Assembly: GCF_013284245.2 (NCBI RefSeq)
Contig: NZ_CP085876.1
Location: 5,048,001 to 5,112,000, forward strand
Length of the DNA stretch: 64,000 bases
Direction: 5' to 3'
Source: Brevibacillus sp. DP1.3A
GTDB lineage: Bacteria > Bacillota > Bacilli > Brevibacillales > Brevibacillaceae
The position numbers were made by a program, and so were the translations under genes. Positions 1-8,378 of the stretch are shown here, piece after piece. Below the pieces are notes generated by a model. The model worked only from the letters and a program-made list of their open reading frames with translations. It ran no database searches and was not told the DNA's origin. The number at the start of each line of letters is the position of its first letter. Within the stretch, counting starts at the first letter, position 1.

Positions 1-57
1 GGAACTCTTGTGTCTGTCAGGTGGCCCTGTACGTATGAACAAATCGATCTGAGGTGA
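1..57 (+). CDS. C-terminal end of a sensor histidine kinase (partial)
   Basis: The window opens inside a gene. Frame 1 runs open to a TGA at 55-57 and encodes GTLVSVRWP followed by nine more residues. That string resembles the last beta-strand of a histidine-kinase ATPase domain (the G-T-x-V-x-V-x-x-P ending). The next gene is a response regulator five bases downstream whose ribosome site lies in the last codons, so this is probably the partner kinase of a two-component pair. Only 18 codons are visible; the assignment rests on this short motif and on context. Confidence 0.55.
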   Translation, partial: GTLVSVRWPCTYEQIDLR

Positions 58-61
58 GAAG

Positions 62-766
62 ATGAACGTACTACTCGTGGATGACGAACCGTTGGAGCTG
101 GACCAACTCGAGTATTTGATTCAGCCCATGTTCCCCTTGTGGAAATTCTACAAGGCCGCAGATGGCAGTCAAGCCATGGCGATCAGCCAGAAGGTTCCTC
201 TTCATCTCGCCTTTCTGGACATTAATCTTCCGGGGAAATCCGGGCTGGTGCTTGGCGAAGAGCTGAGAGCCCAGCACAAAGACATCGAGCTCATCATTGT
301 CACGGCTTATCAAGATTTCCATTATGCCAAGCAATCGATCCGTCTCGGTGTCGTGGATTACATCACGAAGCCCGTCATTGAGAGCGAGCTGGTCGACATT
401 CTGAAAAAATATCAGAAGAGCCCTGCCCTCTCCGCTTACACCCGAATTATTTCCGATGCGATGAACATCATTCATCAAAAATTCGCGGAGAAGCTGAATT
501 TGGCTGATCTTGCCGCAGAAGTCCATATCAATCCTACCTATTTGAGCCGCCGTTTTCATGAAGAAGTAGGCGTCTCATTCTCTGAGTATTTAATGCAGTA
601 CCGCATTCAAATGTCGAAGAAGTTCCTGATCGCTCATCCTGATTGGAGCATATCGACGGTTGCCGAGCGAACTGGCTTCAACAGCCAACACTATTTCAGC
701 ACCATTTTTCGCAAGGTAGTGGGGAAAACCCCGAAAGAATACCGGGACAAGGGGAATGTATCTTGA
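62..766 (+). CDS. YesN-type response regulator with AraC DNA-binding domain
   Basis: 234 residues. The N-terminal receiver domain (about 1-118) has the acidic pair D7-D8, the phosphorylatable D53 (in FLDINLPG), T81 and K103, so all key residues are present. An AraC-type double helix-turn-helix fills about 128-230. GAGGTGAGA just upstream, inside the end of the kinase gene, sets the ATG at 62. Its stop codon overlaps the start of the downstream symporter (TTGA), so the two are translationally coupled. The regulator likely controls uptake of whatever the symporter carries, sensed by the kinase to the left. The ligand is not deducible from sequence. Confidence 0.9.
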   Translation: MNVLLVDDEPLELDQLEYLIQPMFPLWKFYKAADGSQAMAISQKVPLHLAFLDINLPGKSGLVLGEELRAQHKDIELIIVTAYQDFHYAKQSIRLGVVDYITKPVIESELVDILKKYQKSPALSAYTRIISDAMNIIHQKFAEKLNLADLAAEVHINPTYLSRRFHEEVGVSFSEYLMQYRIQMSKKFLIAHPDWSISTVAERTGFNSQHYFSTIFRKVVGKTPKEYRDKGNVS

Positions 767-2091
767 CCTACTTATCGTTTCGCGAATACATGGTAGGTGC
801 AGCAAAGATCGGCATTGGGCTTGGGGTCGTCTCGATCCTCGCCCGCTGGGTGACCGGAAACACGATCTTCGGTTCACCGGAAGCACTCGTCAAATACGGG
901 ATATTTGGCGGGATCGGCTTCGCTTTGATGGGAGCATTTGCCCTCAGTATGTTTGGACTGCTTGGGCGTAAGGTCCGCCGTGAGTTATCAGAAGGGATGA
1001 CCATCGGGGATTACATGCGGGACAAGCTGCATCCTTTTGGTTACTGGTTGATGATCATCATCCTTTTGATTACCACGATTGAAGCGATGTTCGTCCAGGG
1101 AATGGCTGGGGGCGTATTGCTGAACATCTTGTTTGGCTTACCGATCCCGCTCGGCTTGCTCTGTTTTTTTGGATTTTGTGTGCTGTTTGCAGGCATCGGA
1201 GGTATCCGCTCGATCCATCGTTTTGCCATCGTGCAAATTGTCATTACGTTTGCGGCCATCATCCTGATTCCCGTCTACTTTTTCGTTGGAAAAGGGGTCG
1301 AGCACGTCTATAACGGACTGCGCCTTTACCATCCTTACCTTCTGGTGCTCAACAACAACGAGGGTCTTTTTTTTATCATTACCGGGCTGTTAATTGGGTT
1401 TGGTCAAGTGTTTGTCGATCAGGCATCGTGGCAGCGGCTCTATATGATGGAAGAGAAAAAGATCGTCCCTACCTTTCTGGTGTCCGGACTCATTTTTGCC
1501 ACCGTACCACTGGCGTTTTCCTCGCTGATCATCATCGTTCTTTTTACGGGCGGCTTTGATGATATTTACTCGCTGTTGTTTGATCTCGTACGCAAGATTG
1601 ACACGATGATATTGCTTGTATTATTTGTCCTCTGTGCCTTTGGTGCGATCATGTCCGCTTTTGGTGCAGGTCTTCATTCTATGATCAGTCTGATGGTCAA
1701 CAACGTCTATCAACTGTTCCGCCCAGACTCTTCTGAACGGCAAAAAATCCGTTTGGGCTACATCCTTGCCATTGCCATCGGCGCGCTTTCGTATGGTTTG
1801 ACGATCTACTTTCAGCCGACCTTGCTGGATTTGCTGTTCTTCTTTGGCATTATTTATGCCTCGCTGTTTTTGCCTGTCGTCGTCATCGTGTTGACGAAGG
1901 GGAAGGCACCTACTTTCATTTTGATCAGCGCAGTAATGGGATTCGTCGCAGGCTATAGCAGCCGGATGTACGTCGATCCGATGATGGCAATCTGGATTGC
2001 CTCCTTATGTACAGCTCTGGTCTTAACGGCCTACTTGTCCATGACCTGGCTATGGAAACGGTACATCCGAACGCCGGATCACACTCGCTGA
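763..2091 (+). CDS. Sodium:solute symporter (SSS family)
   Basis: 442 residues, a multi-pass membrane protein with about twelve hydrophobic helices, resembling the sodium/solute symporter family. The reading frame is open back to an ATG at 643, but that part overlaps the regulator and is not hydrophobic. The TTG at 763 is preceded by AAGGGGAA seven bases upstream and overlaps the regulator stop as TTGA, so I chose it. Motifs typical of the family core are visible in GFGQVFVDQASWQRLY (around residues 225-240). The substrate is unknown; coupling to a two-component system suggests nutrient-responsive uptake. Confidence 0.85.
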   Translation: MTYLSFREYMVGAAKIGIGLGVVSILARWVTGNTIFGSPEALVKYGIFGGIGFALMGAFALSMFGLLGRKVRRELSEGMTIGDYMRDKLHPFGYWLMIIILLITTIEAMFVQGMAGGVLLNILFGLPIPLGLLCFFGFCVLFAGIGGIRSIHRFAIVQIVITFAAIILIPVYFFVGKGVEHVYNGLRLYHPYLLVLNNNEGLFFIITGLLIGFGQVFVDQASWQRLYMMEEKKIVPTFLVSGLIFATVPLAFSSLIIIVLFTGGFDDIYSLLFDLVRKIDTMILLVLFVLCAFGAIMSAFGAGLHSMISLMVNNVYQLFRPDSSERQKIRLGYILAIAIGALSYGLTIYFQPTLLDLLFFFGIIYASLFLPVVVIVLTKGKAPTFILISAVMGFVAGYSSRMYVDPMMAIWIASLCTALVLTAYLSMTWLWKRYIRTPDHTR

Positions 2092-2113
2092 CCCACAGGA
2101 AGGAACGAATCCT

Positions 2114-3007
2114 ATGCTACGCTCCTACTTGCTACTCATTTTTTGCGTAACCGCTTGGGGCAGCAATTTCGTCTTCGGGAAAATGCTCGTCGCCGAGTTT
2201 TCTCCGCTCTTTTTGTCGGCTATGCGTCTCTTGTTTATCGTGTTGTTTCTGCTCATTTGGTCCAGAAGGCGTCTAAAAATGCCAAAGCTCTCTCGTACGG
2301 ACTGGCTCTTGCTCGCGGTACTGGGAGTTGTCGGCGTATTCATCAACCAGTGGTCCTTCTATAAAGGTCTCGTTACAGCTGATCCGACCACCTCTGCCCT
2401 GATCCTGGCGCTGACGCCGATTACAACGGCTCTCTTGGCTGCCTTGTTCTTGAAAGAATCGCTGACTGGCCGCATGGCAATCGGTTCGGTGATCGGAACA
2501 TCAGGCGTTTTATTCGTCATTTATACAGGGGCAGAGCTGCATTTTGATGTCGGTATCCTCTGGATTGTATTGACGATGCTGACGTTCGCTACCTCGATCA
2601 TACTCGTCAGGTTGTTGGGACATCGACTCCCTCCACTCGTGACGACACTCGTATCCAATTTGATCGGCTTCGGATCGATGCTGCCTTTTGTTCTGATCAG
2701 CATTCCTGCGGCCACGGTAAGCACCAGCCTCTCATCCTGGCTTCTCTTGTTTGTCACCGCTGTCGTCATGCACGGCATTGTGACCCTAATCTGGAACAGT
2801 CAACTACAGAAGGTGGGCGCTGCCAAAGCCGCGATGTTTGCCAATCTGGAACCTTTTATTGCCATGCTTTTTGGCTTATTATTGCTGGCAAAGCCTGTAA
2901 CAGCTGTACAATTTTTCGGTGCGATTCTCATCATCGCTGGGGTGTCCTTGACCACAACTTCCAAGGAGCCGCGTGAAAAGAAGAAGCTCTCCTCGTTTTC
3001 ATCCTGA
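2114..3007 (+). CDS. EamA/DMT-family permease
   Basis: 297 residues with ten predicted membrane helices arranged as two EamA repeats (about 5-140 and 150-285). The opening FCVTAWGSNFVFGKML and the later ALILALTPITTALLAALF are characteristic of drug/metabolite transporters that export amino acids or other metabolites. AGGAAGG lies about ten bases before the ATG. It follows the symporter by 22 bases on the same strand and may share its transcript. The C-terminus is a charged cytoplasmic tail (KEPREKKK). The specific substrate cannot be told. Confidence 0.85.
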   Translation: MLRSYLLLIFCVTAWGSNFVFGKMLVAEFSPLFLSAMRLLFIVLFLLIWSRRRLKMPKLSRTDWLLLAVLGVVGVFINQWSFYKGLVTADPTTSALILALTPITTALLAALFLKESLTGRMAIGSVIGTSGVLFVIYTGAELHFDVGILWIVLTMLTFATSIILVRLLGHRLPPLVTTLVSNLIGFGSMLPFVLISIPAATVSTSLSSWLLLFVTAVVMHGIVTLIWNSQLQKVGAAKAAMFANLEPFIAMLFGLLLLAKPVTAVQFFGAILIIAGVSLTTTSKEPREKKKLSSFSS

Positions 3008-3043
3008 GCAAAGCAGTTCGCCGCACTTTTCATACTAAAACAG

Positions 3044-3075
3044 TCGGAATTGTAGTTGAGAAGTACAATTTCGTT
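3044..3075 (+). promoter_or_regulatory. AATTGTA/TACAATT dyad upstream of a small gene
   Basis: The 7-base arms AATTGTA and TACAATT, separated by nine bases, form a perfect inverted repeat about 75 bases before the gene at 3142. A possible TTGCTT/TATACT promoter follows at about 3073-3085. The dyad could be an operator for an unidentified regulator. This rests on sequence only. Confidence 0.35.
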
Positions 3076-3141
3076 GCTTTATACTAGAAGAAAGCGGGCG
3101 AGTCTGTACCGTTACATCGTGATAAGAGGAGGGGACAGTCC

Positions 3142-3588
3142 ATGTCTACCGTAAAACTATCCCAGTGGGAAACGATGCTGTTAGAGGCAGCCCGTGCCCA
3201 TGGATTCGTCGAGGAAGAAATCATCCACAAGCTGAGAACAGGTGACCCTGCGCCTTTTTCGGACGTGGAGGGCGGTAAATACGATTACACCCATCTCTTT
3301 GAGCTGTCCAAAAATGATCCCTCTACGCTGGAAGCTGCGATTCGAGAAGGCTACCAGATCAAGTTCACCACTTTTAACGGGATCAAATTTTTGCTGAACA
3401 AACGCTACAACATCCAAGCGGAGCGTGACTATCAAGTCGAGGAAACAGCGCTGCACCACGTTCGCTTACCAGACGATGCACTGGCGTGGATGCGCAGGAC
3501 AATCTCCCCTAACTGGCGAATTGTTGAACTAGAAAAGCTCGCAGACACCAAAGAAACGCTTGTCAGATTTCAACTGGCAGCATCGTAA
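3142..3588 (+). CDS. Conserved-looking hypothetical protein, 148 aa
   Basis: A soluble, charged 148-residue protein. AGAGGAGGGG eight bases before the ATG is a strong ribosome site, and the gene ends just before an intrinsic terminator, so it is a convincing monocistronic gene. I do not recognise a domain. The middle (about 60-100) alternates polar and hydrophobic residues (EGYQIKFTTFNGIKFLL), suggesting a small alpha/beta fold, and there is no signal peptide or membrane segment. Position between an exporter and an APH-like kinase gives no functional hint. Confidence 0.75.
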   Translation: MSTVKLSQWETMLLEAARAHGFVEEEIIHKLRTGDPAPFSDVEGGKYDYTHLFELSKNDPSTLEAAIREGYQIKFTTFNGIKFLLNKRYNIQAERDYQVEETALHHVRLPDDALAWMRRTISPNWRIVELEKLADTKETLVRFQLAAS

Positions 3589-3592
3589 ATAC

Positions 3593-3629
3593 AAAAAAGC
3601 ACTTTCCTTAGGGGAGAGTGCTCTTTTTT
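3593..3629 (+). terminator. Intrinsic terminator
   Basis: AGCACT...AGTGCT stem extended by TTCC/GGGG-type pairing around a TTAG loop, followed by six T residues. It lies five bases after the stop of the 148-aa gene. Confidence 0.8.
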
Positions 3630-3660
3630 CGAAATGCGGGGTATTGGAAGGAGAATCATG

Positions 3661-4539
3661 ATGACAACGCAAGCGTATATCCAACACATTCAAGCAACGT
3701 ATCCAGAATTGACCATCACTTCCGCCTACTTTAACGAAATGGGTCAAAACAATGATGTGCTCATTGTCAATGACGCGTACGTGTTTCGCTTCCCGAAATA
3801 TACCGCCGGAATCGAGCAACTGAAGGTCGAAACGAACATTTTACGTACGGTAAAATCATATCTCTCCCTGCCGATTCCAGCTCCGATCTATTTGTCCTTT
3901 GCTGAGGAACTACCTGGGAAGGTGTTTGCCGGATATCCGCTACTCGAAGGTGAGCCTTTTACCCGAGAAGCTTTTCAAGCAGCCTCTCGTCAAAACTCGG
4001 TACCGACTGTCGCTGCCCAGCTGGCACAATTTCTTCATGAACTACACCAGCTTCCCGTCTCCTCCTTGCTCCCGGAGCTTATCCCTGGCGATTTTGACAT
4101 GGCCAAGCAGTTGACTGAGCTGTATGAACAGATTGTATCGCAATTGTTCCCAGCCATGCGTGAGCAAGCGAAAAAGGATGTAGCAGAGCGGTTCGAATCG
4201 TATCTGGCTGACCCTGCCCACTTTGATTTTCAGCCTTGCTTGACTCACGGAGATTTCGGCACAGGGAATATCTTGTACTCCCCGGCAAAACAACGCATCA
4301 CAGGCATCATCGACTTTGGCGGCTCGGGTGTGGGCGATCCGGCATACGACCTCGCAGGACTCTGCGCAAGCTACGGGGAACCGTTTTTGCAGCATTTCAC
4401 TCCGGTGTACCCCCAGCTTGAGCAGGTGATGACAAGGATGAGATTTTACCGCAGTACATTTGCCTTGGAGGAAGCGCTGTTCGGTTTGGAAAAAGATGAT
4501 GAGACAGCGTACCAAGCCGGCATGCGGGACTACATCTAG
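3661..4539 (+). CDS. Aminoglycoside-phosphotransferase-family kinase
   Basis: 292 residues of the APH/choline-kinase fold. The catalytic loop HGDFGTGNILY and the metal-binding IIDFGGSGVGDPAYDLA are both intact, so it should be an active small-molecule kinase. An upstream in-frame start at 3634 exists, but AAGGAG at 3648-3653 sits seven bases before the ATG at 3661 and four before the ATG at 3658. The substrate could be an antibiotic (aminoglycoside or macrolide) or a metabolite; family membership alone does not show resistance. Its TAG stop overlaps the stop of the convergent permease gene within one CTAG. Confidence 0.8.
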   Translation: MTTQAYIQHIQATYPELTITSAYFNEMGQNNDVLIVNDAYVFRFPKYTAGIEQLKVETNILRTVKSYLSLPIPAPIYLSFAEELPGKVFAGYPLLEGEPFTREAFQAASRQNSVPTVAAQLAQFLHELHQLPVSSLLPELIPGDFDMAKQLTELYEQIVSQLFPAMREQAKKDVAERFESYLADPAHFDFQPCLTHGDFGTGNILYSPAKQRITGIIDFGGSGVGDPAYDLAGLCASYGEPFLQHFTPVYPQLEQVMTRMRFYRSTFALEEALFGLEKDDETAYQAGMRDYI

Positions 4540-5369
4540 CCTTTTACGGCACCCTGCGTGAGCCCTTCCACCAAGTACTTTTGGCAAAAGGCAAACAGCA
4601 GCATCGTCGGGATGACTGACAGCACCGTAGCTGCCGACATCGCTCCCCACTCGATATCGTACTTTTTGATGAAGGCATTCATCGCGACGGGAATCGTTTT
4701 GACCGACTCTTCATCAATGAACAGAACTGCCATAATCAGCTCGTTCCAGCATTGCACAAAGGCGAAAATAAACGTGGCCGCAATTCCGGGGAGCATGATC
4801 GGCACGATGACGCGAAACAGGGCGCTCAACCGGGAACAGCCGTCCATCATCGCTGCTTCCTCCAAGGCGTTGGGTATCCGTTGAAAAAAGCCAGACATGA
4901 TGATCGTACAAAATGGAATCAGCATGACCGTGTAGATGAGCATCAACGAAAACAGGCTGTTTAAGATGTGCATCTTGGACATCATCATGTACAACGGCGC
5001 CATGCCAATGAACATCGGGATCATTTGGGTGACGAGAAATCCGAACATCACCTGCCGCTTCCCTTGAAACGAAAAGCGGGCCAACACGTAACCGCCGAGC
5101 ATCGAGATGAACACGACCATAGCCGAAGCGACCAAGGAAACGAGAAAGCTGTTCCAGATATATACCTGAAAGTGGGAAATCTGAAAGATCTCCAAGTAGT
5201 TGATCAGTGTCACCTGTTCCGGCCAATATTGAATCGGGAGCGAAAAGATTTCCTTTTGACCTTTGAGCGACGTAATGATAATCCAATACAGCGGGAAAAT
5301 CGCGAACGCAAGAAACAAGGTCAATACAATCGCTCTACCAGTCCTCCACCCTAGATGTTCACGGTGCAT
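4536..5369 (-). CDS. Sugar ABC transporter permease (MalG/LacG type)
   Basis: 277 residues, six membrane helices, one of the two inner-membrane permeases of a CUT1-type carbohydrate importer. The EAA loop that contacts the ATPase is clear (EEAAMMDGCSRLSALFRVI, about residues 168-186). The start overlaps the stop of the partner permease by one base (ATGA-type junction), showing translational coupling. The gene stops inside the same CTAG that ends the convergent kinase gene, and there is no obvious terminator between them. No ATPase gene is nearby, so a shared MsmX-like ATPase is expected. Confidence 0.92.
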   Translation of the reverse strand: MHREHLGWRTGRAIVLTLFLAFAIFPLYWIIITSLKGQKEIFSLPIQYWPEQVTLINYLEIFQISHFQVYIWNSFLVSLVASAMVVFISMLGGYVLARFSFQGKRQVMFGFLVTQMIPMFIGMAPLYMMMSKMHILNSLFSLMLIYTVMLIPFCTIIMSGFFQRIPNALEEAAMMDGCSRLSALFRVIVPIMLPGIAATFIFAFVQCWNELIMAVLFIDEESVKTIPVAMNAFIKKYDIEWGAMSAATVLSVIPTMLLFAFCQKYLVEGLTQGAVKG

Positions 5370-6319
5370 CAGAAGTCCCCTCCCTTCTCTACTTTGGTCG
5401 CTTTCACGTAAAAGATCGTGAATAACATCAAAATCAGCACGATGATGACACCCACTGCCGAGGCTTGCCCGTAGTCTTGTCCAAAGATGACTTTATCGAT
5501 CATGTAGGTAGCGAATATATGCGTGGAGCCTGCAGGAGCTCCATTTGTCATCGCGTAAATAATGTCCGGGAAGTTGAGAATCCAGATCACCCGCAACAGG
5601 ATCGTCACCAGCATCGTAGGCATGATATACGGCAGCGTCACTCTCCAAAACTGCTGAATCCGTCCCGCTCCGTCCATCGCTGCTGCTTCGTACAGCTCCT
5701 CAGGAATCGATTGCAGGGCTGCCAGGATCATGATGGCAAAAAACGCGACGCCATACCATATATTCGCGATAATGACAGCAGCCATCGCCCAAGCGCCATC
5801 CGCCAAAAAGGAGATCGGCGCATCAATCAGGCCCGTTTTCAAGAGCAAATCGTTAATGACGCCAAACTGGGCATTGAACATCCACCGCCAAATCAACCCA
5901 ATCAGAAAGCCGGACATCGCCCACGGGAAAAAGACAAATGCCTGATAAATCCCTCTCCCGCGAAATTTTTTACGCATCAAGAGGGCCAGCATGAAGCCAA
6001 ACAGCAATTGAAAGACAAGGGAGAAAAACACCCAGTAAAAGCTGTTCATGGCAACTCGCGGGAAGTCTGGGCTTGTCAATACGTTCACAAAGTTGTCCAG
6101 CCCGATGAACTGAATATTCATCAAGTCAAAGAGCGTGTAGTTCTGAAAAGACATGATGATTCCACGCACGAGTGGATAATACGTAAAGACCGAAACAAAC
6201 AAAAGGGCGGGCAACAAGCACAAAAATATAAAGCGACCTTCTTTGGAGATCTGGAACGATTTCTTCCCTTCCGGCACAACCTGCTTCGTCGTCATGACGA
6301 TGGGTTTTTGTGTGTCCAA
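5369..6319 (-). CDS. Sugar ABC transporter permease (MalF/LacF type)
   Basis: 316 residues with six membrane helices and a 30-residue cytoplasmic N-terminal extension. The EAA loop is EELYEAAAMDGAGRIQQFWR. This is the second permease of the CUT1 importer, placed between the binding protein and the MalG-like permease as is typical. It starts 18 bases after the binding-protein stop and ends overlapping the next start by one base. Substrate specificity lies in the binding protein and is not predictable here. Confidence 0.92.
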   Translation of the reverse strand: MDTQKPIVMTTKQVVPEGKKSFQISKEGRFIFLCLLPALLFVSVFTYYPLVRGIIMSFQNYTLFDLMNIQFIGLDNFVNVLTSPDFPRVAMNSFYWVFFSLVFQLLFGFMLALLMRKKFRGRGIYQAFVFFPWAMSGFLIGLIWRWMFNAQFGVINDLLLKTGLIDAPISFLADGAWAMAAVIIANIWYGVAFFAIMILAALQSIPEELYEAAAMDGAGRIQQFWRVTLPYIMPTMLVTILLRVIWILNFPDIIYAMTNGAPAGSTHIFATYMIDKVIFGQDYGQASAVGVIIVLILMLFTIFYVKATKVEKGGDF

Positions 6320-6337
6320 GCTACCATCCCCCCACGT

Positions 6338-7657
6338 CTACTTTCGCTCGTCTTTTTCTTTCGTCCAGTATTGATCCCATTTTTTCAACAGGTCCTCTGC
6401 GGTGAGCTGATCGAGCAAAAAGCTTTGAATATCTTTATCCGCCGTGCTTTGCCAAGCTCCCCAGCCTTTGTAATCCACAGGACGTGAAACATCGAGGAAC
6501 TTCGTTGGCTGCTGGCTCATCTCAATAAACGGCTGGAAGTAACCTGACTTGTAAAACTCATCTTCTGCCGCGCTCTTCACGACAGGAATCGTGGAAGTCT
6601 TTTTCGCAAAATGAGTGCTCTGTTCAGGATCAGAGAGGAATTCAATCAGCTTCCACGCCTCTTCCTTGTGCTTCGAGTACGAAGCCATCCCCCAGCCTGG
6701 TCCACCGACTACTTGTTGCGCGACACCTGAAGGACCAATCGGAATCGGAGCGGTCGCCCACGTCCCTTCCTGCATCTTCTCCTTGGCTCCATCGATGACG
6801 TCAGGGTCTTGAATCAGCATGGCAGTCGAACCCGCTACAAAGCCCTGTACCATCTCCTGAAAGCCCCAGCTCACCGAATCTTTTGGTGAGGCTTCCTTGT
6901 AAAGCTGTTTATAATACTGCATCGCTTCCAGTGATTGTGGCGTGGAGAAGAGCGTGCGTCCATCCTTCATGAAAAAGGCTGAGTCAGGGTCGACCTCTGT
7001 CCCGTTATAGGCCCACATGGTGATCAACGCATAATCCCACCCAGTCGCACCTCCCCGGAAGCTGTACCCGTAGCGGTTTTTGGCTGGGTCCGTCAGCTTT
7101 TTAGCTGCGACCAAGAGCTCATCCCACGTCTTCGGCACCTCGATCCCTGCTTCCTTAAACCAATCCGTCCGATAATACAAGACGCGCTGGTATAGTCCAT
7201 TCGGAATGTAATAAGGAGTTTTGTCCACCCAAGTGGCTCGACGTTTGGCGACATCGGTCAGCTGATCGTAATTCTGCCATTTGTCTGTGTAGGGCTTCAA
7301 ATTTTCAATAAAGCCGTTCATCGAAAACTGCTTGGCATTAAATTCGCGAACCTCTAGTACGTCCAGCTCTTCTTTTGCCATCAGCATCTGTGTGATCTTC
7401 TGATCCGCTCCTTCAAATGGAGGTGAAATCAGATCGACTTTGATCCCCGGATTCTTCGCTTCAAACTGGGCTAGCATTTCTTTTAACAGCGCAGTTCGTT
7501 GTGGGCTAGTAATGCTCTCGACCATTTTTAGCGTGACGCCATTCGTACCTGACGACGATGCTGAGTCAGGAGTGGCCGTCGGCTGACTACAGCCTACAAG
7601 CAATGCTGTCGCCATCGTTAATTGGAGCGCCACAGAAATCCAGGAACGAAATCCCAT
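6338..7657 (-). CDS. Sugar-binding lipoprotein of a CUT1 ABC transporter
   Basis: 439 residues. A signal peptide ends in the lipobox LVGC with lipidated C23, followed by a Ser/Thr/Ala-rich linker, so it is anchored outside the membrane. The body is a family 1 extracellular solute-binding protein (YRTDWFKEAGIEVPKTWDEL is a typical hinge-side motif). GAGGGGG seven bases before the ATG supports the start. First gene of the importer operon; a TATAAT at 7697-7702 on the minus strand has no good -35, which may mean an activator is required. The ligand is probably an oligosaccharide or glycerol-phosphate-type compound; this is not resolvable. Confidence 0.9.
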   Translation of the reverse strand: MGFRSWISVALQLTMATALLVGCSQPTATPDSASSSGTNGVTLKMVESITSPQRTALLKEMLAQFEAKNPGIKVDLISPPFEGADQKITQMLMAKEELDVLEVREFNAKQFSMNGFIENLKPYTDKWQNYDQLTDVAKRRATWVDKTPYYIPNGLYQRVLYYRTDWFKEAGIEVPKTWDELLVAAKKLTDPAKNRYGYSFRGGATGWDYALITMWAYNGTEVDPDSAFFMKDGRTLFSTPQSLEAMQYYKQLYKEASPKDSVSWGFQEMVQGFVAGSTAMLIQDPDVIDGAKEKMQEGTWATAPIPIGPSGVAQQVVGGPGWGMASYSKHKEEAWKLIEFLSDPEQSTHFAKKTSTIPVVKSAAEDEFYKSGYFQPFIEMSQQPTKFLDVSRPVDYKGWGAWQSTADKDIQSFLLDQLTAEDLLKKWDQYWTKEKDERK

Positions 7658-7826
7658 ACACGAACCCCCTCATGATCTTTTTGTAAGACAGTTCGTATTA
7701 TATTAAATATTCTGAATTATGAGTTTTAATATTTTTACCAGTTTTTTCGTTTTCTTTACTCTTTTTTCAGTGAGGCTTTCCCGGCACTCTTTTATTTGAC
7801 TAACTGGAATAAATAAGTTAGCATTT

Positions 7827-7846
7827 TATATGCTACAGCATGTATA
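7827..7846. promoter_or_regulatory. Palindromic operator upstream of marR gene
   Basis: TATATGCTACAGCATGTATA, a near-perfect dyad centred 30 bases before the MarR start. Read on the other strand it matches the site at 8321-8340 at 18 of 19 bases, so it is the probable MarR autoregulatory operator. A second dyad (CTAACT-N10-AGTTAG) lies immediately upstream at 7800-7821. Confidence 0.75.
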
Positions 7847-7866
7847 CGAAGGAGTTTGGATTCTTT

Positions 7867-8292
7867 ATGGAATTATTCAATCTGACTGGATTTCTTCTTC
7901 ACCGTACAGATATGAAAATGACGAACTATTTTAAGAAGAGGTTAAAACAATTTGAGATCACGCCAGAGCAATGGGGAATTCTTAGTGTAATGGAAGGAGA
8001 AAGAGCGATAACACAAAAAGAACTTTCAGATGCTATTGACCGCGATCAAACCACAGTCGTCAGAATGATTTACTCGCTTGAAAAAAAGGGAATCGTCATT
8101 CGCACTTTAAATGACGCGGATAAACGCTCTCATAACTTGTTGCTGAGTGACAAAGGGATGGAGCTAAAATCAAAGCTTCTACCCGTTGTTACCGAAGCGC
8201 ATAACCATGTAACGCAAAACCTTACCGATGTAGAGATTGCAGAATTGCATGCATTGCTCGACAAACTATACCAAGTAGTAAAAGATGAATAA
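7867..8292 (+). CDS. MarR-family transcriptional regulator
   Basis: 141 residues from the ATG at 7867, with the winged helix-turn-helix of MarR proteins: recognition-helix region ITQKELSDAIDRDQTTVVRMI, then the wing with the D-x-R-S motif (NDADKRSHNLLLS). An ATG at 7840 is in frame but lies inside the operator and lacks a ribosome site, while AAGGAG at 7849-7854 precedes 7867 by twelve bases. It probably represses itself and the adjacent DoxX-like gene, as both carry the same palindrome. The segment is visibly AT-richer than its neighbours. The effector is unknown. Confidence 0.88.
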   Translation: MELFNLTGFLLHRTDMKMTNYFKKRLKQFEITPEQWGILSVMEGERAITQKELSDAIDRDQTTVVRMIYSLEKKGIVIRTLNDADKRSHNLLLSDKGMELKSKLLPVVTEAHNHVTQNLTDVEIAELHALLDKLYQVVKDE

Positions 8293-8320
8293 ATGGAGAT
8301 GCAGATACTTTCTCCATCAA

Positions 8321-8340
8321 ATACATGCTATAGCATATAT
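8321..8340. promoter_or_regulatory. Palindromic operator upstream of the DoxX-like gene
   Basis: ATACATGCTATAGCATATAT contains the perfect 12-base palindrome ATGCTATAGCAT and is nearly identical to the site before the MarR gene. Placed 39 bases before the DoxX-like start, it likely lets the MarR protein repress that gene. Confidence 0.75.
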
Positions 8341-8378
8341 TCAATTTGATACGGAATAACGAAAGTGAGGAAGCCGTC

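Noticed and set aside
643..762. Longer start for the symporter
   Set aside because: The 40 extra codons lie inside the regulator gene, are not hydrophobic and have no ribosome site; the TTG at 763 does.
3661..4539. Calling the APH-like protein an aminoglycoside resistance gene
   Set aside because: The kinase motifs are generic to a large family with many non-antibiotic substrates; nothing ties it to a specific drug.
5465..6487. 340-codon plus-strand frame
   Set aside because: It is antisense to the well-supported MalF-like permease and binding-protein genes; residue content is that of a shadow frame rich in His, Arg and Gln.
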